Counted from the stretch's first letter, positions 44,632-54,202 are shown. The stretch is DNA of 64,000 nt from Pseudomonadota bacterium (GCA_030576275.1 JALIBN010000012.1:124001-188000); one strand, 5' to 3'. A program made the numbers and translations. Notes: a model not told the origin generated them from the letters alone.

Positions 44632-45699
44632 CTAGGTAGCTGAACTTAATTCACCACTGGCATAACGTTCCATCATGTGATTTAGCGAAAGAACTTTGAT
44701 TTTGCTGGCATGACCTGCACTACCAAAAGCTTCATAACGAGCCTGACAAATGGCTTGCATTGCTACCGTGGCAGCCTTATAGAATTTGCGAGGATCGAAG
44801 TTTGATGCATTTTCTTTTTCAGCTAAATAACGACGAATAGCCCCTGTTGATGCCATACGAAGGTCGGTATCAATATTAACCTTACGCACACCAAATTTAA
44901 TGCCTGCAACAATCTCATCCACAGGTACACCATAGGTTTGGCCGATATCACCACCATAAGTGTTGATGATTTCTAACCAATCTTGTGGCACTGAACTAGA
45001 ACCATGCATTACAAAATGGGTATTAGGTAGGCGTTGCTGTAGCGTCTGTAAATGACTAATCGCTAAGACATCACCAGTAGGTGGTTTGGTAAATTTGTAT
45101 GCACCATGACTAGTACCAATGGCTACTGCTAAGGCATCAACTTGAGTTTGCTTAATGAACTCAACCGCTTCATCAGGATCAGTGAGCAATTGGCTGTGCT
45201 CGAGTTTCTCGATTGCCCCATGACCGTCTTCTTCACCCATCATGCCGGTTTCCAATGAACCTAAACAACCGAGTTCACCCTCAACAGATACACCGCAGGC
45301 ATGGGCCATTTCAGAAACAGTGCGAGTGACATCGATGTTATAGTCTAATGACGAAGGTGTTTTCATGTCAGCCATTAATGAACCATCCATCATGACTGAA
45401 CTAAAGCCTGATTGAATTGAACGTGCACATACTGCTGGTGCTGAGCCATGGTCTTGATGCATCACTACCGGAATATGGGGATACTCTTCGATAGCGGCTA
45501 AAATTAAGTGGCGTAAAAAAGGTTCGCCTGCATATTGGCGAGAACCTGCAGAGCCTTGCAATATCACGGGGCTATCAACCGCATTAGCTGCCTGCATGAT
45601 TGCTTGAACTTGTTCCATATTGCTGACATTAAATGCAGGAATGGCAAACTCATGCTCTGCTGCATAATCCAATAATTGTCGCATTGATATTAAAGCCAT
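44632..45699 (-). CDS. fba: Fructose-bisphosphate aldolase, class II
   Basis: A 355-residue zinc aldolase of the Calvin-cycle-type (CbbA-like) subgroup. Zinc ligands are in [30 protein letters not shown] and [12 protein letters not shown], followed by [15 protein letters not shown] and [24 protein letters not shown] at 45699 ([16 protein letters not shown]) has AAGGTGG just upstream; a longer frame to 45741 lacks one. With fbp and tpiA it makes and rearranges hexose and triose phosphates in C1 assimilation. Confidence 0.95.
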   Translation of the reverse strand: MALISMRQLLDYAAEHEFAIPAFNVSNMEQVQAIMQAANAVDSPVILQGSAGSRQYAGEPFLRHLILAAIEEYPHIPVVMHQDHGSAPAVCARSIQSGFSSVMMDGSLMADMKTPSSLDYNIDVTRTVSEMAHACGVSVEGELGCLGSLETGMMGEEDGHGAIEKLEHSQLLTDPDEAVEFIKQTQVDALAVAIGTSHGAYKFTKPPTGDVLAISHLQTLQQRLPNTHFVMHGSSSVPQDWLEIINTYGGDIGQTYGVPVDEIVAGIKFGVRKVNIDTDLRMASTGAIRRYLAEKENASNFDPRKFYKAATVAMQAICQARYEAFGSAGHASKIKVLSLNHMMERYASGELSSAT

Positions 45700-46100
45700 A
45701 TGATCCACCTTCAACTGATAAATATTTTTAAAATTAAGCACGTGATTGAATATCTTGTATTTCGAGTACGAGTTTTCAATAATGCATGGTTAATCTCTAG
45801 TCTAATTGAGTTTACTCATAATTAGTATGTAGAGATTGTTATGCTTACTATAAGTATCACTTATGACTTATCTAGTTAGCAAACAGGATTTCCCGGCTTA
45901 GGGTGATTAGCAATAGGGCTTAATTAAGGTGATCGCTAGGTACGAGGTGAGCCACTAAAATACAACGCTAAGGCCTTTAATCGGCGATCAATGTTTGATT
46001 AATATCGATCTTAATGAAAAGTCAGTGCCTAATCTAACTCAAGCCTATGTCTGGCGCGTATCCATATAAGCTTGAGTTAGCGACTTTAGCAGAACTTAAA
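45700..46100. other. Intergenic stretch between fba and a DUF4136 gene
   Basis: The gap holds the promoter of the fba-fbp-tpiA operon and a hairpin at 46034-46080: CTAACTCAAGC and GCTTGAGTTAG pair perfectly across a 25-base loop, 21 bases after the DUF4136 stop on the minus strand. No T-run follows. No other coding or RNA feature was recognised. Confidence 0.5.
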
Positions 46101-46661
46101 TTAGGGCCGATTACCAATGGGATATTGTGTAAACATTTGTGATACTGCTTTTTGCAATGTGGCTTGCAGATTGTTGAGATGCTCTTCGTTTATTCGTTCT
46201 ACCGCTTCGCCTTGCCAGATCACCTTGTTTGAGCGACTGTCCACGATATCAATACCAAGTTTACCTTCTTGGTAGTTATCAATGTATGTTCTATAACCGA
46301 CCCAAGAATCATAATAAATGTGGCCTCGATATTCACGGTAACCAGCATAACCTGTTATTGGTATTTCATTGATATGTTGTTTATTTTGAATATCACGATG
46401 AAAATTGATCAATAAGTCTGGTTTGTTATTGCTTAACACAAAACCTCGCCGAGTCATTTCAGTAACCGTGGCTTGTTTTAGATACTGACTGGTCAATGAT
46501 TCGTAGCGGGAATCGGTATCCAGTGGTTGAAAAAAACCAAATGTTTTGTATTGATTAAAATCAATCGATTGATTATAAGTTGAGCGAATTGTAGGGCTAA
46601 CAGTACATGCAGCGGTTAAAAAAACTATACAAAGCGTGATTAATACATACTTAAACTTCAT
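46101..46661 (-). CDS. DUF4136 family lipoprotein
   Basis: A 186-residue lipoprotein, signal KYVLITLCIVFLTAAC (Cys19). The mature part has QYKTFGFFQPLDTDSRYESL and GKLGIDIVDSRSNKVIWQGEA, which are marks of DUF4136, and a closing segment AVSQMFTQYPIGNRP. Such proteins are anchored to the outer membrane; role unknown. It stands alone, divergent from the outer-membrane barrel gene at 47093. Confidence 0.87.
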   Translation of the reverse strand: MKFKYVLITLCIVFLTAACTVSPTIRSTYNQSIDFNQYKTFGFFQPLDTDSRYESLTSQYLKQATVTEMTRRGFVLSNNKPDLLINFHRDIQNKQHINEIPITGYAGYREYRGHIYYDSWVGYRTYIDNYQEGKLGIDIVDSRSNKVIWQGEAVERINEEHLNNLQATLQKAVSQMFTQYPIGNRP

Positions 46662-47092
46662 AACAGGTCCTCTATATAAATATACGTGTCTTGTTGGTCT
46701 TAACTTTCACTCATCTACTCGACATAGACAACGATAATAGCTAAAAATCACCAGAAAATAACTGCACGCAGATTATTTTTTAGCAAAAAATAAACACATA
46801 ACAAAAGGTAAACAAAAGTTTACATCTTAACCTGGCCGGAATATGCCATTTAAAATCAATTGCTTACTTGGAATTGTTGGTCGTGACTGTTAACTTTATG
46901 TGACACAACTGTATGCGGTTCAAAAGAATAAAAAACATGAAAACTTATTACAATTAATACCTTACAACAATGGCATGATTTCTGCTTTGTCTTCTATTTA
47001 CACGCCTGCTTGCAATGGATTTAAGTTTAGAGCAGCTCCAAATAACTTAGATAGACATATAGTAAGCATATCTGAAAGACAAGGTTATAATT
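46662..47092. other. Intergenic stretch upstream of the envelope locus
   Basis: An AT-rich gap between divergent genes that should hold two promoters. An open frame at 46900-47106 was considered and not accepted. An A-rich track around 46760-46830, with several GTTTAC/GTAAAC-like words near 46808-46825, may contain an operator, but no firm site can be given. Confidence 0.35.
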
Positions 47093-49645
47093 TTGATAAT
47101 AACTAATAGTGGTTCGATCATATTGATGGCGACCGCGGTAATGATTTCCACAGAAGTAATGGCTGCTGATGATACTCAAGTTACTCAGAATGATGTCACT
47201 GCATTAATACAGAAAGCTACTGATGGCTATCGTGTAGGTTCTTTTTTGGTTAAACCCGAGGCCTCAGTCTCTGGTGTTTACGATAGCAATGTCTTTGCTA
47301 CTCGAAAGAATGAAGTTGAAGATGAAATTTTGCTTATTTCTCCTAATCTTCATGTTGGTTCTATGTGGGATAAACATAAGCTTGATCTTAATATGGGCGG
47401 TGATTTTGGTCGTTATCAATCTTATAACAGTGAAAATTATGATGACTATTGGTTGAATGCTGATGGACGTTACGATCTAAGCACAAAAACTAATGTCTTT
47501 GGTGGTATTGGATTTTCACAGGAACACGAAGACAGCTCATCGCCTGACTATATTCAGTCTGGGAGTGGGTCTGTCGTTATCGATTCAAACCGTGCACATG
47601 CTGGAGTGAGCCATAATTGGGGCAAGACGGCATTACGGTTCGGCGGCACTTATGAAGCACTTGATTTTGAGGATTCCGGTCCAATAACTAATCAAGATCG
47701 AAACCGAGATCTGACAGGATTAGGAGCTCGCTTAACCTACGCACTGCATCCTCAATATAGCATCTATGGGCAAGGAGTATGGGATGAGCGTAATTATGAT
47801 AGTTTTGTTGATGATAATGGTTTTCAGCGTGACTCTGATGGTTACCGTGCGGATGTCGGTTTGATTGCTACACTAAGTAATCGAGTGAAAGCCGAAGCTT
47901 ATATCGGTGTACTTCGACAAGATTATGATGACGCACGTTTTACAACGACCAGTGCAGTTGATTTTGGCGGTAATGTGAACTGGCGAATGGCGCCACGCAC
48001 TACAATGAACGTCACGCTAGATCGTAGTTTAGAGGAAACGACAGTAGCGGCTTCATCTGGCTATCTTTATACCTCGCTAAGTGGTGGTGTAACGCATGAA
48101 CTTACGCCACGCACTCACCTGACAGCAAGTATTTCCGTTGCGGAAGCTGACTATCAAAAAGTAGACCGTAATGAAGATTATTACGGCGCTCAGATTGGTA
48201 TGCGATATTACTTAAGCCCTAATTGGTACTTAGGTGCTGAATATCGCCTGCTTAAACATAGCTCCGATGTTCAAGATGAGATAAATAATCCTGCAAGCAC
48301 ACAAGATGTGAATGACTTTGATCGCAACCAAGTATTTTTTACCTTGGGCACGTTGCTTTACCCTGTTAAACCCAATGCTTATTGGGATGCACCTTCAACT
48401 CAAACGCTGGATTCGTCAGATGTTATCTGGCACGGACTTTATGGTGGTGCACAGTTAAGCCACGATACGCTTAATTTACATACTGAAGGTAGCCGCGATA
48501 AAGGTATAGATATCGCTCAATATAGTAATTCTGATGTTGGCGCGGGCCTATTTGCTGGTTATGGATGGTCTTGGGGGCGCTGGTATACCGGTTTAGAAGG
48601 TGGTTATGACGATAGCCAGACCAATATTTATCATAGTAAATCAAAACTACAGAGTCGTACAATCGATGTTGACAGAGATGATTCTTTATCACTTGCTGTG
48701 CGGGCGGGCTATCAATTAAAAACCGGGCCATTAGTTTATGCGCGGCTAGGTGGCGTTCGCACTCAGTTTGGAAGCTATGCAACGATTAATGATAGTCCTA
48801 ACTTTGCTGATAGTAATGATTATACTCAAAACGGCGTTGTATATGGCTTGGGTTCAGATATCCCTGTCAGTGAGCATGTATTTGTTCGCCTAAATTATAG
48901 CTATACCGACTACGAAAGCTTTGACGTTAATATTGGTGATCCATCTCAGTCAGAACGCTTTGATCCGCGTGAAGACTTATTTCATCTCGGCCTCGGTTGG
49001 CAGTTTGATGGTTTTGGTGGCAAGAATCAAAAACAGGATATTAATTACACTGGTTTTTATGCAGGTACACAGCTTGGCCATGGCGCTGTTCAGTCTCATG
49101 CAACAGGTACTCATTATGATGATGGCGATGGACCATTCTCATTTGTGAATGATTTTGGTGATAACTCTGCTTCAACTGCCGGTGTTTTTGTTGGTTACGG
49201 AGCTACCATTAACCAATTTTATATTGGCTTAGAGGGTGAGCTAGAAGATTCCAATGCCCAATGGGACCATGACCGTTCACCCACGGGTCGTAATTTCGCT
49301 GTAGAAAAAATGGGTACATTAGGCCTGTCTTTACGTGGCGGTTACGTATTAGACAATGGCTCTTTGTTGTATGCCCATGTAGGTGAAGCGAGAACTCGCT
49401 TCAATACTACATGGGTTAAAGGTGGACAGAGACGTAATGATGTCGACCGTGATGACACAGTAGGGGGCACACGATTTGGCGTTGGGGCTGAACTACCTGT
49501 CACTCGCAGCGCATTTATCCGCTTAGATTACAGCTATACAGATTATGACAGTTACGAGTTTGTGACCAGTCATGACAGTGCAGATAGTATGCAATTTGAT
49601 AACAGTGAATCACTGTTTAGATTGGGATTGTTAGTACGTTTTTAA
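47093..49645 (+). CDS. Outer-membrane protein with three fused beta-barrel domains
   Basis: An 850-residue protein. A signal peptide ends at STEVMA (about residue 24). Residues 40-430 resemble the BBP2-type putative porin family (FLVKPEASVSGVYDSNVFAT; DRNQVFFTLGTLLYP near its end). Residues 446-640 and 652-850 are two related small barrels: WHGLYGGAQLSHD and YTGFYAGTQLGHG open them, and each has FxRLxYSYTDYxSxxF and a final FxLGLxxxF strand. The chain ends in Phe. The start is TTG at 47093 with AAGG 9 bases upstream; the signal peptide leaves little room for a later one. It precedes three secreted-protein genes. Confidence 0.85.
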   Translation: MIITNSGSIILMATAVMISTEVMAADDTQVTQNDVTALIQKATDGYRVGSFLVKPEASVSGVYDSNVFATRKNEVEDEILLISPNLHVGSMWDKHKLDLNMGGDFGRYQSYNSENYDDYWLNADGRYDLSTKTNVFGGIGFSQEHEDSSSPDYIQSGSGSVVIDSNRAHAGVSHNWGKTALRFGGTYEALDFEDSGPITNQDRNRDLTGLGARLTYALHPQYSIYGQGVWDERNYDSFVDDNGFQRDSDGYRADVGLIATLSNRVKAEAYIGVLRQDYDDARFTTTSAVDFGGNVNWRMAPRTTMNVTLDRSLEETTVAASSGYLYTSLSGGVTHELTPRTHLTASISVAEADYQKVDRNEDYYGAQIGMRYYLSPNWYLGAEYRLLKHSSDVQDEINNPASTQDVNDFDRNQVFFTLGTLLYPVKPNAYWDAPSTQTLDSSDVIWHGLYGGAQLSHDTLNLHTEGSRDKGIDIAQYSNSDVGAGLFAGYGWSWGRWYTGLEGGYDDSQTNIYHSKSKLQSRTIDVDRDDSLSLAVRAGYQLKTGPLVYARLGGVRTQFGSYATINDSPNFADSNDYTQNGVVYGLGSDIPVSEHVFVRLNYSYTDYESFDVNIGDPSQSERFDPREDLFHLGLGWQFDGFGGKNQKQDINYTGFYAGTQLGHGAVQSHATGTHYDDGDGPFSFVNDFGDNSASTAGVFVGYGATINQFYIGLEGELEDSNAQWDHDRSPTGRNFAVEKMGTLGLSLRGGYVLDNGSLLYAHVGEARTRFNTTWVKGGQRRNDVDRDDTVGGTRFGVGAELPVTRSAFIRLDYSYTDYDSYEFVTSHDSADSMQFDNSESLFRLGLLVRF

Positions 49646-49655
49646 ATGAAGGAAT

Positions 49656-49690
49656 CAACAGTAAGTATCTAATAGAGATACTTACTGTTG
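49656..49690. repeat. Perfect 15-bp hairpin after the barrel gene
   Basis: CAACAGTAAGTATCT and AGATACTTACTGTTG pair completely over AATAG, starting 11 bases after the stop. It lacks a T-run. A related TACTTACTG word recurs in a second, imperfect palindrome at about 49755-49785. It probably stabilises or attenuates the transcript before the secreted-protein genes. Confidence 0.65.
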
Positions 49691-49822
49691 GAGTTATGGA
49701 GTTGGACCTTGATGGCTTTTATAAGTATTGAAATATTTATTTCCGCCACTATATCAGTAGTTAATACTATTAGTACTTACTGATAGTATTTTAAATTAAG
49801 CAAAATTTTAGGAGTCTATAAA

Positions 49823-50995
49823 ATGAAAACACAATCATTTACGATGAAAAAAACAGTAATCGCGGGTGCTACAGCACTCACTTTACTTTCTGCGCCATTA
49901 TTAATGGCTAGGCCCTCAATTATAGCAACTACTGGAGCTAGCTTTATTTCTACTGCTTTGGCTGCTGCTGGTGAGGGTTCTGGTGGTGAAGGTCATAAAG
50001 GTGCTGGCGCTGGTGGTTCAAAACAAGGTGGTCAAGCTGACGGAACAAAGGGCAGTGGTGGCAAAAAAGGCATGGATAAAGTGCTAGAAGAAGGTGAAGA
50101 TGATTCTGATCGTCCAGCATGGGCTGGTGGTGATCCGACTGCCAATCCTCATTCTGGTGGTGGTGAAGGTAAACCAGCAGGTGCCGGAACTAAGAAAGGT
50201 GATGACTATGGTGATCTGATAGTTTTATTGAGAAATCCACTAACAGGTGAGCCTATCTTAGAAGACGGCGAGTTTCTAGTATGTTTGGATGCCGCCTGTA
50301 CCTCTACCATACCCACTGTTGATGGTGAAGTTCCTGCTGGCGTGACACCGGTCGAAGTAGATTTTGGTCGCTCAGCGGTAGCACGTTCACCATCAAAAGT
50401 GAGCGATAAATCGTTGACAGATGCACTTTCTAAATTAACCGCTGATGGTGCTGTAATTTCTCAAGATGCCTCTGGACGCATCGTCGTTACTGTTGATGGT
50501 CTCAGCAGTACTATCGATTCACCGCTTGAAAATTTGGCCTTGTATATTGATTTGATGACGGGCTTAGCTTCAACAAGTGTTACTTCATTAACTGAAACGG
50601 CATTGGGTAGTAGTTTAGCCACACTACAAACAGCGGCTTCTTTGCTTGCTGCGGTTGGAGACAAAACTGGTGATATCTCAATTGATTATGTCGTTTATGA
50701 AAATGTCATTGCAGGTGTCGTTAACTCAGGTGATTACTATAATTTCACAACTTTTTCTTATGATAGATTGTATCCAGAAGACTATAGCTATTTTTATACG
50801 ATTGATGGTGGAACGACAGTTCTTTCTGCGGTGTTAAATATTAATACCTATCTAACAGAGATTAATGGTGCGCTACCTTCTGACGGTGGTGCGATTTTAT
50901 TTGCTGCAGCTGCAGATGATGCCGTTGAAGTTATCGAGTTACTTCACACTCAGATTTATTCTGAGATTCTACCAGGCACGGTTACAACACCTTAA
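49823..50995 (+). CDS. Secreted glycine-rich protein A, novel family
   Basis: A 390-residue exported protein of unknown family. The N terminus has a hydrophobic segment (TVIAGATALTLLSAPLLMA) and a likely cleavage site near ALAAA (residue 49). Residues 50-125 are Gly/Lys/Ser-rich. Three blocks are shared with the next gene: RPAWAGG at 97-103, VEVDFGRSAVARSPSKV at 177-193 and IDSPLENLALYIDLM at 231-245. Two cysteines (CLDAACT) may form a disulfide. The C-terminal half is a compact acidic domain of about 150 residues. AGGAG lies 9 bases before the ATG. Surface or extracellular function is inferred from the signal and neighbours. Confidence 0.8.
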   Translation: MKTQSFTMKKTVIAGATALTLLSAPLLMARPSIIATTGASFISTALAAAGEGSGGEGHKGAGAGGSKQGGQADGTKGSGGKKGMDKVLEEGEDDSDRPAWAGGDPTANPHSGGGEGKPAGAGTKKGDDYGDLIVLLRNPLTGEPILEDGEFLVCLDAACTSTIPTVDGEVPAGVTPVEVDFGRSAVARSPSKVSDKSLTDALSKLTADGAVISQDASGRIVVTVDGLSSTIDSPLENLALYIDLMTGLASTSVTSLTETALGSSLATLQTAASLLAAVGDKTGDISIDYVVYENVIAGVVNSGDYYNFTTFSYDRLYPEDYSYFYTIDGGTTVLSAVLNINTYLTEINGALPSDGGAILFAAAADDAVEVIELLHTQIYSEILPGTVTTP

Positions 50996-51020
50996 TTTGG
51001 TCTTGTTAATAGTAAATAGT

Positions 51021-51043
51021 GTGGGCGTTTTTTTGACGCCCGC
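51021..51043 (+). terminator. Short hairpin between the two secreted-protein genes
   Basis: GTGGGCGT and ACGCCCGC pair (one G-T) with the loop TTTTTTG. It follows the first secreted-protein gene by 26 bases. The T-run is in the loop, so it would attenuate or process the transcript more than fully terminate it. Confidence 0.45.
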
Positions 51044-51069
51044 ATGATCAAATTTACGAGGACATTAGT

Positions 51070-51906
51070 ATGAATAGTCATATAAAACGAAAAAAATGGC
51101 AGCACGTCATGCCTTCATTACTTATTGCCGTATTTTCAGTTGCTTTAAGTTCTAAAGGTGTAGATAAGGACGGTTTCCATTGGTGGACATCGGCTACTGC
51201 AGCCGAAGCTGGACATGGTAGTGGTCATTCTTCAAGTGGCCATGGTAGTAGCCATGATAGTGGTCATACCGAAGGCGCTGACGAGGAAGAAGGCGGGCAT
51301 GGTGGTAAAGCTTCTGGTCATAAAGGTTATGGCGGTGGCCGCGGTGGAAGTAGCCATGAAAGCGCAAGTGGTGGCGGTAAAGCAGTTGAATCTAAAATTT
51401 TTAATGGTCGGCGACCTGTTTGGGCACAAGAAGGCATACCTGAAGTAGAGTTGGGACGTTTGAATGTCTCCCGTGCACCTAGTCGAGTTTTAGCGCGAGC
51501 TGAAGAGGAAGCGTTAGCAACCTATTTATCAGAAATGTCTGTGCTCTACAATTTGTCAGCAGATGATGCCGCCAACCTACTTGAATCTAATTTTCGTGGA
51601 GTCAGTCGATATGATTCGCCAGTACAAAATTTAGCATTGTACAAAGACGTCATGATTTTTGGGCAGACAGAACTCAACGATATCGATCCCAATTTAACAC
51701 CAAGCAGTCAATTGGATTTGGCCGCTATATTTTTAGGATCAGCTTCAGATAAAACAATGCCTATCAGTGAAAATACAGTAATTGCTTTGAACCGTATTTT
51801 AGGTCTAGTGGAGCTGAGTCCAGAAGATCGAAATATACTTGCAACTAAGGCTGAAACTGTTCGCCAATCAATTTTGATTGGGCATGGACCAACAGATGAA
51901 CACTGA
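51070..51906 (+). CDS. Secreted Gly/His-rich protein B, paralogue of protein A
   Basis: A 278-residue exported protein. A basic N terminus and hydrophobic stretch (MPSLLIAVFSVALSS) act as signal; cleavage is likely near ATAAEA (residue 47). Residues 48-105 are Gly/His/Ser-rich with an acidic patch (GHGSGHSSSGHG; GADEEEGGHGG), a possible metal-binding region. The blocks RPVWAQEG (115-122), VELGRLNVSRAPSRV (126-140) and YDSPVQNLALYKDVM (181-195) match protein A. The C-terminal third is helical. It follows protein A by 74 bases and precedes the small charged protein. Confidence 0.8.
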   Translation: MNSHIKRKKWQHVMPSLLIAVFSVALSSKGVDKDGFHWWTSATAAEAGHGSGHSSSGHGSSHDSGHTEGADEEEGGHGGKASGHKGYGGGRGGSSHESASGGGKAVESKIFNGRRPVWAQEGIPEVELGRLNVSRAPSRVLARAEEEALATYLSEMSVLYNLSADDAANLLESNFRGVSRYDSPVQNLALYKDVMIFGQTELNDIDPNLTPSSQLDLAAIFLGSASDKTMPISENTVIALNRILGLVELSPEDRNILATKAETVRQSILIGHGPTDEH

Positions 51907-51982
51907 AACTAAAATGGCTATTTCATAAGTTTAATACGCTTAAAATGAACAATCTCACTTCTTTCTTAAGGAGGTTATTACT

Positions 51983-52390
51983 ATGAAACATCTTTTAACA
52001 TTATCGTCCTTGGCAGTTGTTCTTGCTCTTTCTAGCTGGCAGGCATTAGCGGCAGACCAAGATCGTGATCAAATTCAGTTACAAGACAAGTCTCAAGACC
52101 AATATAAAGATCGAGAACGGGGCCGAGTTGGTGATCAAAGCCAATTAAATGATCAGGATAAAATATACGGTAGTCAGCTTATGACGAACCAGGAACGGGC
52201 TGAATATCATGCCAAAATGCAGTCCGCAAAAACGAAGCAAGAGCGTGAACTCATACGCAACAAGCATCATGAACTAATGAAAATACGTGCCAAGGCTCAA
52301 GGTAGAACGCTACCTGATCAAGCACCAGCTAAAGGTGCTGGAATCATGAAGGGTCAAGGCGGTGATAAAAGGTCTGGCGGCGGTAGGTGA
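51983..52390 (+). CDS. Small secreted charged protein
   Basis: A 135-residue exported protein, signal MKHLLTLSSLAVVLALSSWQALA. The mature part is Asp/Gln/Arg-rich at first (DQDRDQIQLQDKSQDQ), then has IYGSQLMTNQERAEYHAKMQ, a segment common in a small family of proteobacterial exported proteins of unknown role, and ends in a Gly/Lys tail (KGQGGDKRSGGGR). AAGGAGG stands 9 bases before the ATG, a strong ribosome site. It is the last gene of the envelope locus. Confidence 0.82.
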   Translation: MKHLLTLSSLAVVLALSSWQALAADQDRDQIQLQDKSQDQYKDRERGRVGDQSQLNDQDKIYGSQLMTNQERAEYHAKMQSAKTKQERELIRNKHHELMKIRAKAQGRTLPDQAPAKGAGIMKGQGGDKRSGGGR

Positions 52391-52423
52391 TTTAGTTTCA
52401 ATCATTATCGTTTTTCCTGTCTA

Positions 52424-53317
52424 TCAATCTGTTTTCTTAAAATATTCAGATAGAAAATTGATTAAGCTACTGACGCGTTGAGAGAGGTGACGTGTTTGTG
52501 GATAGACGGCGTAAACACCTATTTCATTGTTATCCACATAATTAGCAAGAACAGGTGTCAATGTGCCAGCTTCAATTGCAGGCGAACAAATAAAATCAGG
52601 TAAATAAGCAATGCCCCAACCGCTTATGGCAGCCTCACATGCAAAGTCACCATTATTGACCGTCATGCTTTTAGGTAGATTAATACTGTATGGCTTGCCA
52701 AGTTGATCTTTGAAATGCCAATTATCTTGGGCTGCATGATAATGGAGCTTGATATGTCCCGTCATCAGGTCGTCGGGGGTCAACGGCAGGCCATGTTGTT
52801 GGAGATATTCTGGGCTGGCACAATGTACCAACTTGACCGTGCTAAGGCGTCTAGCAATCAGTGACGAGTCTGTTAAATGAGCAATTCGAATAGCAAGATC
52901 AAATCCTTCGTCAATAAGATCGACTTGGCGGTCGTTAAAATCAATATCAAAAATAATGTCAGGATAGAGGTCATGAAATTGCTTTAAAACAGGACATAAT
53001 CTGGCTATGCCAAATGATAGTGGCGCCGCTATTTTAATACGGCCAGTCAGTGCTTTATGTTCATTGCCAATCGATGATTCAACTTCATTAATATCATCGA
53101 TAATCCTAAGGCACTGCCTATAAAACTGCTCCCCAGAATCAGTCAGCGTTTGGCGTCGCGTTGTTCGTGTTAATAGGCTAATGCCCAAACGAGTTTCTAG
53201 TTCCGATAAGCGGCGGCTGATAGCGGATTTAACCGTATTCATTTGTTCGGCGGCTTTGGTAATACTGCCCGCTTCGACAATACGAATGAACGTCTGCATT
53301 TCTTCTAACTGACTCAT
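52424..53317 (-). CDS. LysR family transcriptional regulator
   Basis: A 297-residue regulator. The N-terminal helix-turn-helix is in EMQTFIRIVEAGSITKAAEQMN and VKSAISRRLSELETRLG; the rest is the periplasmic-binding-like ligand domain (GRIKIAAPLSFGIARLCPVL). ATG at 53317 (MSQLEE) has AGGAG at proper distance; the frame is open further to 53371. It is divergent from the cytochrome b561 gene, which it probably regulates together with yceI. The subgroup resembles the large AaeR/DsdC-like cluster of LysR proteins acting on neighbouring genes. Confidence 0.9.
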   Translation of the reverse strand: MSQLEEMQTFIRIVEAGSITKAAEQMNTVKSAISRRLSELETRLGISLLTRTTRRQTLTDSGEQFYRQCLRIIDDINEVESSIGNEHKALTGRIKIAAPLSFGIARLCPVLKQFHDLYPDIIFDIDFNDRQVDLIDEGFDLAIRIAHLTDSSLIARRLSTVKLVHCASPEYLQQHGLPLTPDDLMTGHIKLHYHAAQDNWHFKDQLGKPYSINLPKSMTVNNGDFACEAAISGWGIAYLPDFICSPAIEAGTLTPVLANYVDNNEIGVYAVYPQTRHLSQRVSSLINFLSEYFKKTD

Positions 53318-53614
53318 CTTGACTCCTGTGGCCCGTACATGCCCGCAAAACTGTTCTTTATGCGAGAACATAATGTTCTTAATTAGCCTATTTATTTATT
53401 ATAAAAGAACAGTAGAATAGAGTCATTTTAGTTTAAAAACTAAGAGGAAAGATGATTTATATATCAAAAACAAACAGTTTGATCGGTCGATGAATCATTA
53501 GCACGATTTTTTAATAGCTAGGTGGAGTATGGTCGGCGGATAAAAGCAAGTCATTTTCAATTTATGCCAGTAACGCTATTAATCCATCAATATTTATTTA
53601 TGAAGAGTAGCGAT

Positions 53615-54166
53615 ATGTTAAAAAATAACAGCAAGTCTTACGGATGGATCAGTATCGTTATACATTGGCTGATGGCTATGAGCATCTTTTTTATGTTCGG
53701 ACTAGGTCTCTATATGGTAGATCTGACCTATTACGATGCATGGTACAAAGGGTCACTGGATTTACACAAGAGCTTAGGGTTAGTGCTGTTAGGGTTCTTG
53801 ATATTTCGTATCTTTTGGCGTGTCATTAATACTCAGCCCACAGCCTTAGCAGGTCCTAAATGGCAGCAAGTTATGGCACATTGGATGCACCAGAGTTTAT
53901 ATTTCGTTATGTTGTTACTGATGGTTAGTGGTTACCTTATATCGACTGCTGATGGACGTGCAATTGTCGTTTTTGAACTAATAAATATACCTGCATTACC
54001 ATGGCACATTCAAAATCAAGAAGATATTGCAGGGGAAATACATGCCATATTGTCATGGCTATTAATGGCCTTATCAGCAGCTCATGCATTAGCTGCCCTC
54101 AAACATCACTTTATAAATAAAGATCGCACGCTTAAACGTATGCTAAAAGTCGACAACGTCAATTAA
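53615..54166 (+). CDS. Cytochrome b561 family protein
   Basis: A 183-residue four-helix membrane cytochrome. The heme histidines are in ISIVIHWLMAMSIFF, SLDLHKSLGLVLLG, VMAHWMHQSLYFVM and GEIHAILSWLLMALSAAH. The family moves electrons from the quinone pool. The start at 53615 (MLKNNSKSYGW) has GAAGAG upstream; an ATG at 53600 adds five residues. It is encoded with a YceI gene 36 bases downstream, a pairing common in proteobacteria, and divergent from a LysR regulator. Confidence 0.88.
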   Translation: MLKNNSKSYGWISIVIHWLMAMSIFFMFGLGLYMVDLTYYDAWYKGSLDLHKSLGLVLLGFLIFRIFWRVINTQPTALAGPKWQQVMAHWMHQSLYFVMLLLMVSGYLISTADGRAIVVFELINIPALPWHIQNQEDIAGEIHAILSWLLMALSAAHALAALKHHFINKDRTLKRMLKVDNVN

Positions 54167-54202
54167 CGCACAATACTTAAATAACTCTATATCAGGGATC
54201 TT

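Noticed and set aside
46900-47106. 68-residue open frame before the barrel gene
   Set aside because: GTG start without ribosome site, no signal or motif, overlaps the likely ribosome site and start of the barrel gene.
51215-51448. Overlapping Val/Met/Lys-rich frame within secreted protein B
   Set aside because: A shifted-frame shadow of the Gly/His-rich repeats; low-complexity composition produces long frames by chance.
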